Assembly (NCBI RefSeq): GCF_900109925.1
Contig: NZ_FOBW01000012.1
Location: 62,001-126,000 of the forward strand
DNA: 64,000 nt
From: Mesobacillus persicus
Lineage (GTDB): Bacteria > Bacillota > Bacilli > Bacillales > Cytobacillaceae
Direction of reading: 5' to 3'
The translations under genes were made by a program, and so were the position numbers. Under the pieces are notes generated by a model. The model saw only the letters and a program-made list of their open reading frames with translations, was not told the DNA's origin and did no database searches. This document shows, piece after piece, positions 16,508 to 25,653 of the stretch. The stretch's first letter is position 1, and each line of letters begins with the position of its first letter.

Positions 16508-17701
16508 ATGTTAGGATTTGATATCGATATAGATCAATTTGCGAAGATTAAAGTGATTGGCGTAGGTGGCGGTGGAAATAATGCCGTTAACCGGATGATT
16601 GAGGATGGCGTCCAAGGAGTGGAGTTTATTGCCGTTAATACGGATGCACAAGCTCTGAATCTCTCAAAGGCAGAGACAACAATGCAAATTGGTGAATCCC
16701 TGACTCGCGGTCTAGGCGCTGGGGCCAATCCGGAAATTGGCCGAAGAGCGGTCGAAGAAAGTAAACAGCAGCTTCAGGAAATTTTACAAGGAGCCGATAT
16801 GGTGTTCGTCACCGCGGGAATGGGTGGGGGCACTGGTACGGGGGCAGCTCCTGCGATTGCCAAAATCGCTTGCGACCTTGGAGCCCTAACGATTGGGGTC
16901 GTTACTCGCCCGTTTACCTTCGAAGGTCGGAAGCGTGCGGCCAATGCGGCAGCAGGAATCGAGGAGATGAAAAAAGCTGTTAACACTTTAATCATCATTC
17001 CAAACGAGCGCTTACTAGAAATCGTCGATCGAAAAACGCCAATGCTTGAAGCATTTCGCGAAGCCGATAATGTCCTGAGGCAGGGTGTGCAAGGGATTTC
17101 GGATTTAATTGCCGTCCCAGGATTAATCAACTTGGACTTCGCCGACGTTAAAACCATTATGTCCAACAAAGGAACAGCCTTAATGGGGATTGGTGTTGCC
17201 TCGGGTGAGGACCGCGCCGTTGAAGCAGCCAAGAAAGCGATATCGAGTCCACTCCTGGAGACGTCTATTGATGGAGCCAAAGGGGTGCTGATGAATATTA
17301 CGGGTGGTACGAATTTAAGTTTATACGAGGTCCAAGAGGCAGCTGATATCGTCGCTTCGGCCACTGACCAGCAACTCAACATGATCTTCGGCTCGGTGAT
17401 TAATGAAAATTTAACAAAGGAAATCATGGTTACAGTGATTGCAACGGGATTTTCTCACGATGAGACCCCATCATTAAAAGGAACCCAACAGCCCCGTGAA
17501 CAGCAAGCTCAGGTAGACCAACGGGAAACCGTCCCATATGAAGAACCGATCGAGCACGAAGAAATCAGAACAAACCGCCGACCAACGCAACAGCACCAGC
17601 ACCAACAGCAACCAGTCGACTATAACGGACATTCCCAGTATTCGGAAGAAGATTCACTAGATGTACCGGCCTTCTTGCGCAAGCGAGGCAGAAGGCGCTA
17701 A
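16508..17701 (+). CDS. ftsZ: Cell division GTPase FtsZ, outside a dcw cluster
   Basis: A 397-residue FtsZ, very close to the main Bacillaceae protein. Tubulin signature GGGTGTG is at residues 106-112, the T7 catalytic loop NLDFAD at 208-213, and the C-terminal conserved peptide DVPAFLRKR is followed by a basic tail. The linker before it is rich in Gln, His and Glu. All GTPase and partner-binding parts look intact, so it should polymerise and bind FtsA/SepF/EzrA-type partners. The ATG at 16508 has GGGAGG seven bases upstream. What is odd is the location: no ftsA, divIB or mur genes flank it; neighbours are an SDR gene, repeats and a thioesterase. It is either a second ftsZ or a relocated sole copy; the window cannot decide. 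Confidence 0.95.
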   Translation: MLGFDIDIDQFAKIKVIGVGGGGNNAVNRMIEDGVQGVEFIAVNTDAQALNLSKAETTMQIGESLTRGLGAGANPEIGRRAVEESKQQLQEILQGADMVFVTAGMGGGTGTGAAPAIAKIACDLGALTIGVVTRPFTFEGRKRAANAAAGIEEMKKAVNTLIIIPNERLLEIVDRKTPMLEAFREADNVLRQGVQGISDLIAVPGLINLDFADVKTIMSNKGTALMGIGVASGEDRAVEAAKKAISSPLLETSIDGAKGVLMNITGGTNLSLYEVQEAADIVASATDQQLNMIFGSVINENLTKEIMVTVIATGFSHDETPSLKGTQQPREQQAQVDQRETVPYEEPIEHEEIRTNRRPTQQHQHQQQPVDYNGHSQYSEEDSLDVPAFLRKRGRRR

Positions 17702-18015
17702 GTTTTATAGAAAGGGTTTCCTTATCATTTAAGGGAGCCTTTTTTAAATCTTACGAATGTATTATTTTACCTTAGAGTATCTTCAGGTGTAACGTGGTTT
17801 CATCTTATTGTTCTATGGGTATTTATAAAGGTAAAAGGCTAACTATGGGTGAAAACTCTCTTAATGTTGATATAGAGTTCGACCAAACCAATTCGTCATA
17901 ATCGAACTAAACACTCCCCACGCGAACGCCATTAAAAGCGATTATATTCTCAAAATTCCAACAATCATGGTATGATGAAAGAAGAAAACGTACTTTAGTT
18001 TGAGGGGGAACTGGG
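17702..18015. other. Gap between ftsZ and the thioesterase gene
   Basis: No gene. A weak terminator (AAAGGGTTTCC...GGGAGCCTTTTTT, 17714-17747) follows ftsZ and an extended -10 (TGGTATGAT, 17968-17976) precedes the thioesterase gene. Nothing else seen. Confidence 0.6.
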
Positions 18016-18459
18016 ATGGACAAGCAAGAGTTTATGGCACATGTGGAGAATGCGTACGATACGTATGAAGCAAAACCAGAGAATATATTTATGTTCAAAT
18101 TGCTCGATTTTGAATTTGACTATGATGATGAGGCGAAGATGTGCACGATTTCGTGTCCGGTGACAGACATTATGTATAATCCAGCGGGTATTGTTCATGG
18201 TGGAATTTTTACTTTTATTGCGGATACAGCGATGGGGCATTTGAACTTCCGTCATAAGGACGCACCTTATGTTTCATTAGAGTTGAAAACCAGCTTTTTT
18301 CAAGCAACGACTACTGGGAAACTAATCGCAACGGCGCGCTATTTAAAAGAGGGATATAAGGTATGCTTTATGGAAGCTGAAGTGAAGAATGAGCAGGGCG
18401 ACTTGTTGTGCCAAACTTCAGGGACGTTTTATCGCTTTGATAAAAATAAGAAAAAATAA
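18016..18459 (+). CDS. PaaI-family hotdog thioesterase
   Basis: A 147-residue single-domain hotdog thioesterase. The motif NPAGIVHGGIFTFIADTAMG matches the PaaI/YdiI family catalytic region (HGG followed by Asp in the central helix). Such enzymes hydrolyse acyl-CoA or aryl-CoA thioesters in the cytoplasm. A GAGGGGGA ribosome site precedes the ATG, and an extended -10 element lies at 17968-17976. The gene converges with the membrane-protein gene on the other strand, with a long stem between them. The substrate is unknown. Confidence 0.88.
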   Translation: MDKQEFMAHVENAYDTYEAKPENIFMFKLLDFEFDYDDEAKMCTISCPVTDIMYNPAGIVHGGIFTFIADTAMGHLNFRHKDAPYVSLELKTSFFQATTTGKLIATARYLKEGYKVCFMEAEVKNEQGDLLCQTSGTFYRFDKNKKK

Positions 18460-18462
18460 ACA

Positions 18463-18501
18463 TGCACCACCCCATTGAGAATGACTTCAATGGGCGGTGC
18501 A
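18463..18501. terminator. Convergent terminator stem
   Basis: TGCACCACCCCATTGA and TCAATGGGCGGTGCA form a long stem. The A-rich left flank makes a T run for the minus-strand transcript. Confidence 0.7.
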
Positions 18502-18524
18502 GTAACTGTTACAAGAAATCTTTG

Positions 18525-19391
18525 TCAGATAGAATTGTCGCGTTGAAAAGGTCGATAAATCCACTTTTGATAATGATGTCCCGTAAAGACAATGACGAAA
18601 TAAAAGAAGGGAAGCAGCAAGTAGTTGTCCACTTTTAACCTGCGTTGTTTGATTAAGAAATAATCTAGGGACCACATGAAAAGAAATGATTTCAATTTTG
18701 ACAAAAAATCTCCGCTTTTTAACCACCATGCGACTAGTAACGAATCCAGCAAATTAACTAGTGGTGCGACTTTGAAATGTTTTTTCCATGGTCGGCCCCA
18801 CGCTTTTCCGTAGCGAATTTTCCCTGAAATAGTCAAAAGAAAATTCAGGTTCGACCACGTGACTTGAATCATTTGGAATAGGGAAATGAAGCGTACATAA
18901 GGATTGTTCTTTTGAAGCTTTTCAGACCATAAATCATTAGCGATGAATGAAATGAAAATCATGACAAAGGTATACCTTGTTTTCCACCAATGATTTTTAA
19001 AAATCCCGAAATATAGAAATAACTTTTCGACAACGGAAAAGTAAATGCTGAAAAATAACTTCACTTTCCAGCCAAGCTGAAATGCAGTAATAAACAAGGC
19101 AGTGGTTGGCACGTAGAAGAACTGCGACCATACGGAGCCAAATACATGGTCCAGACTGCGAACTTTAAAAAACTTAGGCTTATAAACATAACCCTTTAAG
19201 AGGGCAAAGACGACATACTCAAACAAATAAGCAAAACCCGTATATGATAAAAACAAGACAAGTAGTTGCTTGCGATCCTTCTTTTTATAAAAGGTAAAAC
19301 CCATCATAGCGAAGTGAACGATCCCTAACACAATATAAGGATATTTCTTCAATTTTCGCCTGGAAATCAAAGACACCACCTCAACCTGCAT
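18525..19391 (-). CDS. Multi-pass membrane protein of unknown function
   Basis: I do not recognise this protein confidently. It is up to 288 residues, very rich in aromatic and basic residues, with about six to seven hydrophobic segments (for example YIVLGIVHFAMMGF and FVMIFISFIA) and loops rich in Lys/Arg and Trp such as GKAWGRPWKKHFKVAP. The segment VRSLDHVFGSVWSQFF may be a family landmark. The start is uncertain: ATG at 19391 has no ribosome site, whereas GAGGTGG inside the frame is five bases before a TTG at 19370, giving 281 residues. A stem at 18463-18501 with an A-rich flank would terminate this minus-strand transcript. Confidence 0.75.
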   Translation of the reverse strand: MQVEVVSLISRRKLKKYPYIVLGIVHFAMMGFTFYKKKDRKQLLVLFLSYTGFAYLFEYVVFALLKGYVYKPKFFKVRSLDHVFGSVWSQFFYVPTTALFITAFQLGWKVKLFFSIYFSVVEKLFLYFGIFKNHWWKTRYTFVMIFISFIANDLWSEKLQKNNPYVRFISLFQMIQVTWSNLNFLLTISGKIRYGKAWGRPWKKHFKVAPLVNLLDSLLVAWWLKSGDFLSKLKSFLFMWSLDYFLIKQRRLKVDNYLLLPFFYFVIVFTGHHYQKWIYRPFQRDNSI

Positions 19392-19591
19392 TTTTATTAG
19401 CTATTTGTTTATTTGGTAAGGATTATTCGGATAAGCTTACTTTTAATAAAGGTGATGGTTGAAATATAGCCCGGTACTTCGCCTCAGAGGGAGTGGGGAA
19501 GCTACTATATTTATGTGAATATTTAGCGCTAGTTCGGGCGATATTTGGTAACACTAACTACACTGAAAAACACTCGAAGGGACAGAAAAGG

Positions 19592-21127
19592 ATGTCAAAA
19601 CTAGATTTATCAAATTTTGAAAAAAAGCTTGAGGTTCGAAATTTACAAATGGAGGATATTGACCAGCTGTTAGAAATGCAGAAGGTCTGTTTCCCGAATA
19701 TGGATCCGTGGACGCGCGAGCAATTGGTTAGTCATTTAACAATTTTCCCTGAGGGGCAGTTTTGTGTCGAGTTTGATGGCAAGCTGATTGGCAGTTGCTC
19801 GAGTTTGATTATTAATTTTGATGAGTACGACGACAAACATACATGGGACGATATTACCGATGAAGGCTACATAACAAACCATAATCCGGAGGGCTTTAAC
19901 CTCTACGGGATTGAGGTAATGGTTGACCCGAACTATCGCGGCATGAAAATTGGCAAGCGGCTTTATGAAGCTCGAAAGGAATTGGCGCGCGAATTCAATT
20001 TAAAAAGCATTATTATCGGCGGTCGCATCCCGAATTACCATAAATATAAAGATGAATATTCGCCCCGTGAGTATGTAGAAGAGGTCGGGAATCAAAACAT
20101 CTTTGACCCAGTGCTGACGTTCCAAATTATGAATGGGTTTAACCTGATGCGAATCAATCCAGGATATTTGCCAGATGACCAGCAGTCGATGCAATATGCG
20201 ACGCTGATGGAATGGAACAATATCGACTATCAACCGAAGTCGAAGCGTCATTTTAAAACCGCTTACCCTGTTCGAATTACCGTTATTCAATATATGATGA
20301 AAACGATTAGCTCGTTTGAGGAATTTGCGAAGCAGGTTGAGTATTATGTTGATGTGGCCTATGATTTCGATAGTGACTTTGCGGTGTTCCCCGAAATTTT
20401 CACGACGCAGCTAATGTCGTTTTTAGAGGAGAAGGTTCCTTCAAAATCGGTGCGGAAGCTTGCCGAGTACACGGAGGATTATATTGAGCTATTTACGAAA
20501 TTGGCCGTACGCTACAATGTGAACATCATTGGTGGATCCCACTTTGTTGAAGAGGATGACCATATTTACAATATTGCCTACTTGTTCCGCCGTGACGGTA
20601 CGATTGAGAAGCAATATAAAATTCATGTTACGCCGAACGAACGAAAATGGTGGGGCATTCAGCCGGGAGATTCGGTGCGCGTATTTGACACCGACTGCGG
20701 AAAAATTGCGATTCAGATTTGCTACGATATCCAGTTCCCTGAACTGACAAGGTATGCGGTTGATCAAGGGGCAAACATTATATTTGTGCCATTCTGTACC
20801 GACGATCGCCAAGGTTACTTGCGCGTGCGTTATTGCGCCCAGGCCCGTGCGGTTGAAAATCAAGTATACACGGTGATTGCTGGAACGGTGGGGAACTTGA
20901 CGCAAGTTGAAAACATGGATATTCAATATGCCCAATCAGGCATTTTCACTCCGTCTGATTTTGAGTTTGCCCGCGATGGAATTGTTGGCGAATGCCATCC
21001 GAATATTGAAACCGTCGTCGTTGGCGACGTCGATTTAGAAATTTTAAGAAGACAAAGACGCTCCGGAACGGTAAGGCAGTTGCGCGACCGCCGGAAGGAT
21101 TTGTTTGAAGTGACTTATCGTAAGTAA
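19592..21127 (+). CDS. GNAT acetyltransferase-nitrilase fusion (YhcX-like)
   Basis: A 511-residue two-domain protein. Residues about 10-220 form a GNAT acetyltransferase domain (LYGIEVMVDPNYRGMKIGKR is the acetyl-CoA binding region). The rest is a carbon-nitrogen hydrolase with the Glu-Lys-Cys triad in FPEIF, YKIHVTPNE and IQICYDIQFPE. The architecture and length match B. subtilis YhcX. Nitrilase-superfamily enzymes hydrolyse amides; the joined GNAT domain suggests an acyl-transfer/amide-hydrolysis pair, but the substrate is unknown. The frame extends upstream to 19493, yet GAAGGGA about ten bases before ATG 19592 and homology support the shorter start. It stands alone and is followed by a probable hairpin terminator. 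Confidence 0.92.
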   Translation: MSKLDLSNFEKKLEVRNLQMEDIDQLLEMQKVCFPNMDPWTREQLVSHLTIFPEGQFCVEFDGKLIGSCSSLIINFDEYDDKHTWDDITDEGYITNHNPEGFNLYGIEVMVDPNYRGMKIGKRLYEARKELAREFNLKSIIIGGRIPNYHKYKDEYSPREYVEEVGNQNIFDPVLTFQIMNGFNLMRINPGYLPDDQQSMQYATLMEWNNIDYQPKSKRHFKTAYPVRITVIQYMMKTISSFEEFAKQVEYYVDVAYDFDSDFAVFPEIFTTQLMSFLEEKVPSKSVRKLAEYTEDYIELFTKLAVRYNVNIIGGSHFVEEDDHIYNIAYLFRRDGTIEKQYKIHVTPNERKWWGIQPGDSVRVFDTDCGKIAIQICYDIQFPELTRYAVDQGANIIFVPFCTDDRQGYLRVRYCAQARAVENQVYTVIAGTVGNLTQVENMDIQYAQSGIFTPSDFEFARDGIVGECHPNIETVVVGDVDLEILRRQRRSGTVRQLRDRRKDLFEVTYRK

Positions 21128-21544
21128 AGATGGTGAATGGGAAGGTTTATCACGCAAATTAAGGTTTGCGGGTAAGTCTTCTTTTTTTTGCGGAAAAAAA
21201 GCTCTAATTTGTGCGATAAACTATCGTTTTCACGGGGTGATGGATGACTTTGAGTTGTAATAATCACTTTTTTATTAGAAAAAGGCTAAAATCTACCAAG
21301 TTGAACACGTCAACACAAGTTTTCAATCAGCGCCAGATTCGTTATGCATCGATTCTTGCGAGTTATTGATTGTTAATTTAAGAATATGCATCGATTATCG
21401 AAAGTTATGGATCGATTCTCCAGAGTTATTGAAAAAATGGAGACTATACTGTGTCCAAAGGTGATTTTTGTTACAGATAAAGCTCTGCCAACGGATAAAG
21501 CCAAAGCTATTTAGCTACAAAAAAAGAGCCCCAACTAGGACTCT
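21128..21544. other. Gap with terminators and a family C element
   Basis: No gene. It holds a probable terminator of the YhcX-like gene (CGCAAA...TTTGCG with TTCTTTTTTTT, 21141-21190), a family C element and the terminator of the minus-strand lipoprotein. Confidence 0.7.
21341..21456 (+). repeat. Family C 21-bp tandem element, copy 3 (4 units + tail)
   Basis: Units begin at 21341, 21362, 21383 and 21404; tail GTTATTGAAAAAATGGAGAC at 21425. Lies between the YhcX-like gene and the convergent lipoprotein gene. Confidence 0.93.
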
Positions 21545-21546
21545 TT
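21519..21546 (-). terminator. Terminator of the DUF6376-type lipoprotein gene
   Basis: On the minus strand AAGAGTCC-TAGTT-GGGGCTCTT followed by seven Ts; the stem contains the stop codon. Confidence 0.8.
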
Positions 21547-21985
21547 ACTGAACGATATTCTCTAAGCGGTTGAGTAAGTCTGTGACCTCATTGATTGTCG
21601 TGAATAGTTCCATATTCTCGAGCTTGTCTAACGCCAAATTCCCATTATCTAACGCTTGGTTGATTTCTCCGAGGAGGACTTCGTTTTTAGCTACGAATTC
21701 CTGATGAATGTCTTCCGCTACAGTTGGGATGTTCTGGGTGCTGATAAATTCCTCAATGTCTTGTTTTAGAGTAATCAGTTTCGTTTCTAACTCTTGTTTC
21801 GCCTCAGGATCTGTGACGGCGGCTTGCACTAATTGTGGAGCTTCATCTGCGAATGTGTTTAGCTTGGCAACATGCTCGGTTGCCGTGTTGACATAGTCAA
21901 TCGAATCATTGACTTCGGTAAGCAAGGAACATCCACTTAAGAACATTAAGCCCACCACGATTAAAACCATCTTCACTTTTCCCAT
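21545..21985 (-). CDS. Small DUF6376-type lipoprotein
   Basis: A 146-residue lipoprotein. The signal MGKVKMVLIVVGLMFLSGC has a clear lipobox (LSGC, Cys19). The mature protein is acidic, almost all helical and rich in heptad-like Leu/Ile spacing, so probably a coiled-coil or helical bundle on the outer face of the membrane. It resembles the DUF6376 lipoproteins of Bacillus. Its stop codon lies inside the stem of a minus-strand intrinsic terminator (21519-21546). It is monocistronic as far as can be seen. Function unknown. Confidence 0.85.
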   Translation of the reverse strand: MGKVKMVLIVVGLMFLSGCSLLTEVNDSIDYVNTATEHVAKLNTFADEAPQLVQAAVTDPEAKQELETKLITLKQDIEEFISTQNIPTVAEDIHQEFVAKNEVLLGEINQALDNGNLALDKLENMELFTTINEVTDLLNRLENIVQ

Positions 21986-22150
21986 ACCTACACACCCTTT
22001 ATGTTTTTTATAAGAAATTTTATAGCTTATCTCTTACTGTTAATACGGTTTGTAGTGAATAAAGTTCCGTAAATCTCTTGCTTAAGAAGTGTCTTGACGC
22101 TGCCTTTTTAAAGATCAAGGCCCAATTTAGAGGTTGGATTGCGAGAAATG

Positions 22151-23113
22151 CTACTTCTCCGGTCGAAAATAAACCCTCCCTCGCTTATCGCCGGAGTAAG
22201 GGAGATTCATAGACCTTAACAATTTGCGGGCCTTTTGTATTGATGAGATATGGAGGAATTCCCGAAACTGTTTATTTTTAACGGTAGGTCCGTAGAGCAA
22301 AAATAAATCGTGAGTTGCCTGAATGTGGGCATCTCGCGAAGGGAACAGGCAGACCGAACATTTCCAATAGCCTTTTAAAGAGATCATCGGAAGGGAAGTA
22401 CACTTTGGACATTGCACCCCGAATAGTATGTCTTGTTCAGTTAAATTGAATTCTTTCATTAGATTAGGATATTGTGGGGAGTGTTTTTTTATTAAAAGCT
22501 TGGACAATTTACGCAACGTTTTTGGGTCGGATAATTCCTTTTTTGAATGTTGATCTAGGTGAAAGAGATAGTTAGGAAGTTTGGTTGCTGGGAGGACTCG
22601 GTTTCGTACCTCGGGATCGGGGTTCTCCATTCTAATAATTGTCGAGGGCTTGCTGACAATCACGACATATTCGATAGGGAGAGCGGGGAAATGGTGAAGG
22701 GCTAGCCATTTGCGCAGGCATCTTTGATGATATTGTGCTTGGGCAATAGGATTAGCGTAACCGTCTTGTTGTTCACCGAGTATCCTTATGAATTGGCCTT
22801 GATCATCAAACAAGATTGTTCCAGCAAAGTTTTTCGCTTCAATAATGAGGGCAAATCTGCTGGTGAGCAAGAGAAAGTCCATCTGGAATGTGAGGTCACC
22901 AACTTTAAGGCACAAATCATGAAAAATAAAATAATGATCCTCGTCAATCGTTCTTAAAATGTACTCTACTTTCTTTTCGCCAATGAAGCCAGCGAGTCTT
23001 CGGGCGCGTTCTCCACTAATTTCTTCATATTTAGGGGAGGTTTTCACTAATCGGCTGTGTAAGGCATTTAATGCTTGAAGCCTAATCGGTGGTTGAAGTG
23101 GTTTTATAAACAA
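22151..23113 (-). CDS. NERD-domain (nuclease-related) protein
   Basis: A 320-residue protein with an N-terminal NERD domain: the core FIGEKKVEYILRTI, DFLLLTSRFALIIEAKNFAG (the endonuclease-like D...E-x-K arrangement) and the helix with QAQYHQRCLRKWL are visible. Residues about 235-255 hold CPKCTSLPMISLKGYWKCSVC, a four-Cys zinc ribbon, and the C-terminus is a short helical domain. NERD proteins are predicted nucleases of the restriction-endonuclease-like fold. The start is a TTG with AAAGGAGGA upstream. It is isolated, with no phage or defence genes nearby, so a role in DNA processing is only a family-level inference. Confidence 0.9.
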   Translation of the reverse strand: MFIKPLQPPIRLQALNALHSRLVKTSPKYEEISGERARRLAGFIGEKKVEYILRTIDEDHYFIFHDLCLKVGDLTFQMDFLLLTSRFALIIEAKNFAGTILFDDQGQFIRILGEQQDGYANPIAQAQYHQRCLRKWLALHHFPALPIEYVVIVSKPSTIIRMENPDPEVRNRVLPATKLPNYLFHLDQHSKKELSDPKTLRKLSKLLIKKHSPQYPNLMKEFNLTEQDILFGVQCPKCTSLPMISLKGYWKCSVCLFPSRDAHIQATHDLFLLYGPTVKNKQFREFLHISSIQKARKLLRSMNLPYSGDKRGRVYFRPEK

Positions 23114-23503
23114 AACAATCCTCCTTTCTTATTTCATGAAAGGATTCTGCAATGCTGAATGAAATCCTGCTCGATTTAGCGTAGAGTTTGACTGTTTTTT
23201 GACGAAAATAGAGATCTATTATAAAAGTTGAGGGTAGTTATAAGCAATTTGCTATATTTGTGAGGTACGGAATGACACTTGGGAGGAGATATGCATTGAT
23301 TCCGATGAGTTATAGATTGATTCTTGGAAGTTATGCATCGATTTTCGGAAGTTATTGATAAAATGGTGACTAATTTGTGTCGAGAGAACATTTTTAAGGA
23401 AACTACCCATAAAAAAGTGAAATGCGTTTATAAAGAAAAAAGCCGCTTGACGTTGTTGAGTCAAACCGACTTTAAGTTAATCCTTTTTTTCAAAAAGATT
23501 CTT
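23114..23503. other. Gap around family C copy 4
   Basis: Apart from the family C element no gene, promoter or strong hairpin was recognised. Short open frames on both strands here follow the repeat and are not supported. Confidence 0.6.
23288..23382 (+). repeat. Family C 21-bp tandem element, copy 4 (3 units + tail)
   Basis: Units begin at 23288, 23309 and 23330; tail GTTATTGATAAAATGGTGAC at 23351, then TAATTTGTGT. Confidence 0.92.
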
Positions 23504-23887
23504 CTAATTTCCCCATCTCAGAAACATGGTCAGTGTACAGCATTGGGATCCTTGAGCGTTCGCGTGTATTTCGAGCTTGACTCCGCTTGGGGTATAGGTG
23601 GTGGTAATCGGTGTGTCCACTCCAATCGATTTCATCAGTCGGTCTACTTCTTGTTGATTCCCTTGCTGGGCGGCCCTCATTAATTTCTTGGCAAATGTGT
23701 GGTTAGAAAATTGATTAAGAATCGTGATTGCTTCTCTAGCAATTTTTTGAAATGCTTCAACGGAATGGATGAAAATCGTCTCATCGACCTCGGGATATTG
23801 GCGATAGCCATAATGTGGTTGGAGTGTTGGATGATAGTAGTAAGGGTATGGCTGTGGGTGTGAATATGAATATGGGTGATAGTGCAT
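23504..23887 (-). CDS. Small His/Tyr/Pro-rich protein, possibly spore-coat associated
   Basis: A 127-residue protein. The first 35 residues are almost only His, Tyr, Pro, Ser and Gln (HPYSYSHPQPYPYYYHPTLQ), then a helical segment (FIHSVEAFQKIAREAITILN) and a short beta part (PITTTYTPSGVKLEIHA) ending with CCTLTMFLRWGN. The pattern recalls YuzC-type inner spore-coat proteins of Bacillus, which have a low-complexity head and a SVEAF-like core, but I cannot be sure of the family. The ribosome site AAGGAAGGTG precedes the ATG. No neighbour clarifies the role. Confidence 0.75.
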   Translation of the reverse strand: MHYHPYSYSHPQPYPYYYHPTLQPHYGYRQYPEVDETIFIHSVEAFQKIAREAITILNQFSNHTFAKKLMRAAQQGNQQEVDRLMKSIGVDTPITTTYTPSGVKLEIHANAQGSQCCTLTMFLRWGN

Positions 23888-24009
23888 GGTGATACAACAC
23901 CTTCCTTGTTGGAGATTAGAGGAACTCCAAGCCTGTGCTCCTCAAGCAATAAGTTTCTTTATTTAGTATGCAAGGAACAACCATAACCGTGCCTGGTCAG
24001 GAAAAAAAT

Positions 24010-24032
24010 TGGGTGGTGCCAGGCACCATCCA
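24010..24032. repeat. Family B palindrome, copy 2
   Basis: TGGGTGGTGCC-A-GGCACCATCCA, one mismatch between arms, downstream of the DUF4173-type gene. Confidence 0.93.
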
Positions 24033-24072
24033 ATTTATTACCATCAAATTTATTACCATCTAGGATTACCCG

Positions 24073-25542
24073 CTATCTAGTGTTGGGCAATTCCAACACC
24101 TTCAGTTTTTCATATGCCCGGTTTCTGGTGAGATTTTGAGATTGCCAGTTGTCGCTTTTGAAGTACCCTCTTTCAATCTTTCGGTCCTTTAGCACCCTTT
24201 CCAGTTCCGGTACATCTGGGTTTTCTTCGTGTAGCTCGATTAACCCTAGAACTCCAGTGGAGGATAGGATGTTTAAATAATGAATGTCAATTTTTCCTGT
24301 TGCTTCATAGCGAGCAAGGTTGCGGTCGACGACGATTTTATCAAGATTGACGACATTGATTCCGACATAAAATATGAGTGAAGCGATGAAATAAAAGTGG
24401 AACAGAGATAGTCTCTCAAGCCAGACTTTTACGAGTGTGTAGGCAAGGATGACCATCAGGAAGATCATGAATGAGTGAACGAGAACTCGTGTGAACGTGA
24501 AGCCATACGCATCCTCATACATGGCCATTCTCATGAATGCCGATATCAATAGCACTCCGCTTGATAAAATCAGCACGCTCAAGCCCACGCGGATTGCCTT
24601 TTTCACAAAGCTCGTGACACTTTTCGTAAAGGTAATCACAGCGGTGGTGACAGTCAAATTGATTAAGGTAACAAACAGTAACTCGAAAAAGCCGCGGCGG
24701 GCATACTCCGCATATGTGTAGCCAGCTTCAAGTGTACCGCTGAAGAAGTATTTGAATTGGACAGCAACGAATAATACATACACAAAATCGAGAAGTAGGA
24801 GTACGGTTAAGGTGATAATTCCATCCAAACTAAAGGGCTGCGAAGTATTTTCCTTCTGAGCAATCTGGACTTTTTTATATAAAAGAACCTGCAAGAAGCC
24901 AAAGAATCCAAACGAATAAATCAATATGATGACAAAACGGAAGAGATTCTCTGGATTGAAGCTGAGTAAATCAGGCAAACGGCCTAAAATTCGTTCGAAT
25001 TGAGCATCAGCTGAAATCAATAGATTCAGGATGACGGATAAAATCGGGATCGAGATACCAATCCCAATCAAGACTTTCTTCCAAATTAGATAATGGTCGG
25101 GCTTGCTGCTCTTTTTAACTAATCGTCCCATATGAGCGGCAAAAAGGGCATTGTAGCGCAAGCCACCTACAAGGCGTAAAAGTGTATATAAAAGGAAGCC
25201 TAATTTATTCCATTCCATCTTGTTCGGTGATGTGATCATGGCAAGATGAAAGATGACCAACCCTGGAATCACAAGGATGTTCAATGCGTAAAAAAGGCCG
25301 GTGTCATGGAGGTAGTAGCTTGCGGCCAATAGCCAAATGGAAATCAATACGAGATAACCAAACCGTTGATGCGAGAATGAAAATGCACGAAACCTCCAGA
25401 AAAAGAAGGCGTAAAAAACCGCTAGGAACACGAGATAAGAAAGTCCAATCTGACCCCTGAAAAATGCCTCCTCGGCAACAATTCCAACGACAAAACATAA
25501 AAGTAGAAAAATCCAATCTTTCTTTTCAAATTTAAATTCCAT
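24073..25542 (-). CDS. DUF4173/DUF4153-type multi-pass membrane protein
   Basis: A 489-residue membrane protein with about eleven to twelve hydrophobic segments and a soluble C-terminal tail of roughly 85 residues. The segment TYAEYARRGFFELLFVTLIN is a landmark of the DUF4173/DUF4153 family. The tail begins NLDKIVVDRNLARYEATGKI and is predicted to lie outside the bilayer. Translation starts after GGGGGGTT. It is downstream of, and in the same direction as, the PadR/HAAS pair, but a family A palindrome (25557-25604) separates them. Family function is unknown; association with PadR-type envelope-stress modules is common. Confidence 0.85.
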   Translation of the reverse strand: MEFKFEKKDWIFLLLCFVVGIVAEEAFFRGQIGLSYLVFLAVFYAFFFWRFRAFSFSHQRFGYLVLISIWLLAASYYLHDTGLFYALNILVIPGLVIFHLAMITSPNKMEWNKLGFLLYTLLRLVGGLRYNALFAAHMGRLVKKSSKPDHYLIWKKVLIGIGISIPILSVILNLLISADAQFERILGRLPDLLSFNPENLFRFVIILIYSFGFFGFLQVLLYKKVQIAQKENTSQPFSLDGIITLTVLLLLDFVYVLFVAVQFKYFFSGTLEAGYTYAEYARRGFFELLFVTLINLTVTTAVITFTKSVTSFVKKAIRVGLSVLILSSGVLLISAFMRMAMYEDAYGFTFTRVLVHSFMIFLMVILAYTLVKVWLERLSLFHFYFIASLIFYVGINVVNLDKIVVDRNLARYEATGKIDIHYLNILSSTGVLGLIELHEENPDVPELERVLKDRKIERGYFKSDNWQSQNLTRNRAYEKLKVLELPNTR

Positions 25543-25556
25543 TTTTTTAACCCCCT

Positions 25557-25604
25557 GGGGACGGTTCTTCTGCTTCCAAAACTCGGAAGCAAAAGAACCG
25601 TCCC
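25557..25604. repeat. Family A palindrome, copy 8
   Basis: GGGGACGGTTCTTCTGCTTC...GAAGCAAAAGAACCGTCCC between the HAAS-protein gene and the DUF4173-type gene. Confidence 0.9.
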
Positions 25605-25653
25605 TTAGTTTTCTATGTATATAGATTTTCTAGGTATGTGAGTAAAAAAAAGC

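Noticed and set aside
23176-23464. Frames with repeated NRCIT/ENQSIT-like peptides over family C elements
   Set aside because: The 21-bp unit is seven codons long, so it gives heptad-like peptides in every open frame. This is an artefact of the DNA repeat, seen at all five copies.
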